Assembly: GCA_028532915.1 (NCBI GenBank)
Contig: JAQQAI010000011.1
Coordinates: forward strand, 1 to 55,605
Origin: Sphaerochaetaceae bacterium
GTDB lineage: Bacteria; Spirochaetota; Spirochaetia; Sphaerochaetales; Sphaerochaetaceae
Direction: 5' to 3'
DNA length: 55,605 nt
The position numbers and the translations under genes were made by a program. Numbering within the stretch: position 1 is the stretch's first letter; the number at the start of each line of letters is the position of its first letter. A model generated the notes under the pieces. That model was given only the letters and a program-made list of their open reading frames with translations. It ran no database searches and was not told the origin of the DNA. Shown one piece after another: positions 53,467-55,605 of this stretch.

Positions 53467-53707
53467 TGAAGGAATCTTTGAATATCTTTCATCTCGAAAG
53501 AAATGGTATCTGAAGAATAATCCGTATGACGCAATAGAGTCCTTTTGAAGAACCTCATGGACATTAAAATGCAATCATAATCAGATTGTACTTAAAATGT
53601 CCTATGCTTATCACTATCTTTTTGTATATAATAAGAAATAAAGCATTATCTGTTCAGTCGGCTTTTCATTCAAAACCGCATATCAGGTATAGAAGGATAG
53701 AATACCT

Positions 53708-54820
53708 ATGGATGATTTCAGGATACATTCTTATAGAGTCAGCGAACAAGCGGTGAGCGAATATGAGAATTCTCTGAAAAAACTTCTTGCAATGGTCGAC
53801 AAGGGGATGACTTTGCTCATCAACGACAAGGACCTCATAGGCACGAACCCTCTTTCTGTGATGTATGATAATCACCACAATCATGCGAAACTGCTTTTGA
53901 CCGTTCTGACATTCAATGACTTCAATATGCTTGAAAATATCCTGCCGTGGGTAATCAGAAACTATTCCATAAAAGGATTCACCGAAGAGTATTTTTCACA
54001 AGTGCTCTCTCAGTGGCAGAATGCGATCACAAAATACCTCACTGCCCCGAGTGCCGGCGAGATCCTTCCGGTTTACAGATGGATGGCTTCCAAAGTGGAA
54101 TATCTGTATCGTAACAGCGAAGTCATATCCGCCCCTGCAGAGAATGCCCAATCTCTTGTGAACAACATCCGGGACTCTAGGGTGAGAACATTCACGGGAC
54201 TGCTGGTTACCGGAAAGCACGACGAATCGATGGACTTGATAATGTCTCTCGCAAAGAACAGAGAATCGCTTAAAGAGATCTACACCGACATCATCCGGCC
54301 TTCGATGTATGAGATCGGCGGACTTTGGGAGACCGATAAGATATCAGTCGCACACGAACATCTTGCAACATCGATCGTCTTGAGAATCATCACCCATTTC
54401 TACAGTGATTTCGTGTACACTGAACCCACAAAGGGAAAGATCCTGGTGACAGCTGCCGCTGATGAACATCACGAAGTAGGAGCGAGGATGATCGCCGACC
54501 TTCTCGAGATGGAAGGGTGGGATGTATCATATCTGGGGGCTGATATCCCGACCGATGATCTGATACGGATGCTCGATTCTGTGAGACCTGACATCCTCTC
54601 CATCTCCGTGACGATGGCATTCAATCTTCTCCAGGTGAAAGACCTCATCACTGCTGTCAGAAGGAAGCCTCGTTTCAATCAGGTGAAAATTCTGGTAGGA
54701 GGACATGCTCTGATCCATGCAGACAAAGCCCGTAATATGCTGGGAGCCGACAGAATCGGAATGACCGCCGTCGATACTCTCAAGATCATGACACAATGGT
54801 GGGAAGAAGAAATACAATGA
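53708..54820 (+). CDS. cobalamin-binding sensor protein, CarH-like
   Basis: The 370-residue product has an unrecognised N-terminal region (1-150), a helical B12-binding cap domain (about 157-235) and a Rossmann-type cobalamin-binding domain (243-370). The lower-ligand motif is E-x-H-x-x-G (Glu253, His255, Gly258). The cap contains Trp207 followed after nine residues by Glu217-His218, the W-x9-EH arrangement of adenosylcobalamin photoreceptors such as CarH. There is no DNA-binding domain. A perfect TATAAT at 53627-53632 may be its -10. Its stop overlaps the diguanylate cyclase start (ATGA), so the two are probably functionally coupled. Confidence 0.82.
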   Translation: MDDFRIHSYRVSEQAVSEYENSLKKLLAMVDKGMTLLINDKDLIGTNPLSVMYDNHHNHAKLLLTVLTFNDFNMLENILPWVIRNYSIKGFTEEYFSQVLSQWQNAITKYLTAPSAGEILPVYRWMASKVEYLYRNSEVISAPAENAQSLVNNIRDSRVRTFTGLLVTGKHDESMDLIMSLAKNRESLKEIYTDIIRPSMYEIGGLWETDKISVAHEHLATSIVLRIITHFYSDFVYTEPTKGKILVTAAADEHHEVGARMIADLLEMEGWDVSYLGADIPTDDLIRMLDSVRPDILSISVTMAFNLLQVKDLITAVRRKPRFNQVKILVGGHALIHADKARNMLGADRIGMTAVDTLKIMTQWWEEEIQ

Positions 54821-55605
54821 TAGATAACATCATACCCAGAAAGATTTTCGAACTGTATCATAATCAGTTCAGCGATATGCCCTTAATGGTTGTCGACCTT
54901 GACGGAATCATCACCTACTGCAACAAAGCCCTCATAAGGAGACTGCGTCTGCCTGAAACTCCAAAAAGGAAAGAAATGAGTTCGCTGATACAATTGGACC
55001 TGTCGATGACCGATCCCCTGTTCGAAGATATCGACAGCCGCATCACTGTCAATCTCATCTCTACCTCCATCGTCTCCAACGGAGAACATATTCACATCAG
55101 AGGACATGTCTTCTATGATGGAAATCAGTATGTCATTATATTCAATACATATAAACAGGATTATGAACAGATACTCGAACAGGTGAATCAGCTGAACGCT
55201 CAGATGTCCTCGATCACGAGAGATTCGGTCAAACAATACAAGCTGAAAAGCCGTCAGGCTGAAAAGAATCTTGATCTGGCTCTGCATGATCAGCTTACAA
55301 AACTGGCAAACCGACGTCTGTTCATACAGATTCTGTCGAAGGCAATGGCTGCGGTATCCGAGAAAGATTCAAAACTCTCAGCCGGAATCATCCTGTTCGA
55401 TATCGATAATTTCAAAGATGTGAATGATAATTACGGTCACGACAGCGGAGATCAGGTACTGATAAAACTATCAAGAACAGTCGAGAACACAATAAGAAAA
55501 CACGATACACTTTCCAGATACGGAGGAGAAGAATTCATCATTCTCGTTTACTGCGATGCGCTCGATGAACTGGCAAAAATGGCCGAGAAAATCCGTCATA
55601 CGGTG
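54817..55605 (+). CDS. PAS-like/GGDEF diguanylate cyclase, truncated by window edge
   Basis: Open frame of 263 codons running off the right end. Residues about 15-110 look like a PAS-type sensor domain (MPLMVVDLDGIITYCNKAL). A coiled-coil-like helix (about 115-150) follows, then a GGDEF domain starting at HDQLTKLANRRLF near residue 160, with FDIDNFKDVNDNYGHDSGD and the active-site GGEEF at residues 236-240. The substrate-binding and catalytic residues are intact, so it should make cyclic di-GMP from GTP. No membrane segment is seen. Starts inside the stop of the cobalamin sensor gene. Confidence 0.9.
   Translation, partial: MIDNIIPRKIFELYHNQFSDMPLMVVDLDGIITYCNKALIRRLRLPETPKRKEMSSLIQLDLSMTDPLFEDIDSRITVNLISTSIVSNGEHIHIRGHVFYDGNQYVIIFNTYKQDYEQILEQVNQLNAQMSSITRDSVKQYKLKSRQAEKNLDLALHDQLTKLANRRLFIQILSKAMAAVSEKDSKLSAGIILFDIDNFKDVNDNYGHDSGDQVLIKLSRTVENTIRKHDTLSRYGGEEFIILVYCDALDELAKMAEKIRHTV

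Overview
The window looks like chromosomal DNA of a spirochaete, possibly close to Sphaerochaeta. The reasons are moderate GC, many lipoprotein and SBP-type signal peptides, a DUF1566-type lipoprotein, a compact galactokinase with a GRTELGGNHTDH motif, and frequent GTG/TTG starts. This placement is inference from protein style; no rRNA or tRNA gene is present to confirm it. There are no CRISPR arrays, prophage genes or intact insertion sequences. The only mobile-element trace is the C-terminal end of an IS1634-like transposase near 6.5 kb.

Layout. 0-6.4 kb: acyltransferase (plsC-like), a lipoprotein, a recQ helicase followed by a 51-aa ORF and a DUF6544-like membrane protein, a CPBP intramembrane protease and a serine beta-lactamase-like hydrolase. 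6.9-10 kb: a glycine-betaine/proline-type ABC importer (proX-proV-proW). 10.4-12 kb: a DUF1566 lipoprotein and a TspO-like membrane protein. 12.1-21.9 kb: an L-rhamnose regulon with isomerase, aldolase, ABC importer and mutarotase in one operon, a divergent AraC regulator, then galactokinase. No rhamnulokinase is present. 21.9-24.7 kb: copper export operon copA-csoR, in which copA is fused to a CopZ-like domain. 24.8-28.8 kb: threonine genes (homoserine dehydrogenase with a degenerate aspartokinase domain; threonine synthase) and rpmB. 29-38 kb: an unknown gene, an orphan PotD-like lipoprotein with an MFS transporter, an outer-membrane barrel candidate, an AhpD-like protein, a DMT exporter, an RluA-type pseudouridine synthase, a small exported protein and an M24 peptidase.

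38.1-52.3 kb is one long minus-strand transcription unit with a near-consensus promoter at its head. It holds a MalY/PatB-type PLP enzyme, a family-5 peptide-binding protein, two tandem M20-M24 peptidase pairs, DppBCDF-type transporter genes, RidA, a DauR/YheO-type regulator and a second aminotransferase. It reads as a programme for importing small peptides, hydrolysing them and processing the released amino acids; the substrate is not known.

52.4-55.6 kb: a Gfo/Idh/MocA dehydrogenase, then a cobalamin-binding protein carrying a CarH-like W-x9-EH motif, overlapping by ATGA with a PAS-like/GGDEF diguanylate cyclase that runs off the right edge. This pair is the most attractive candidate for an undescribed signalling system. 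Other notable points are a DKTGT-to-DKTRT change in CopA, a pseudo-aspartokinase domain, several apparently leaderless genes, and hairpins placed just after two binding-protein genes.
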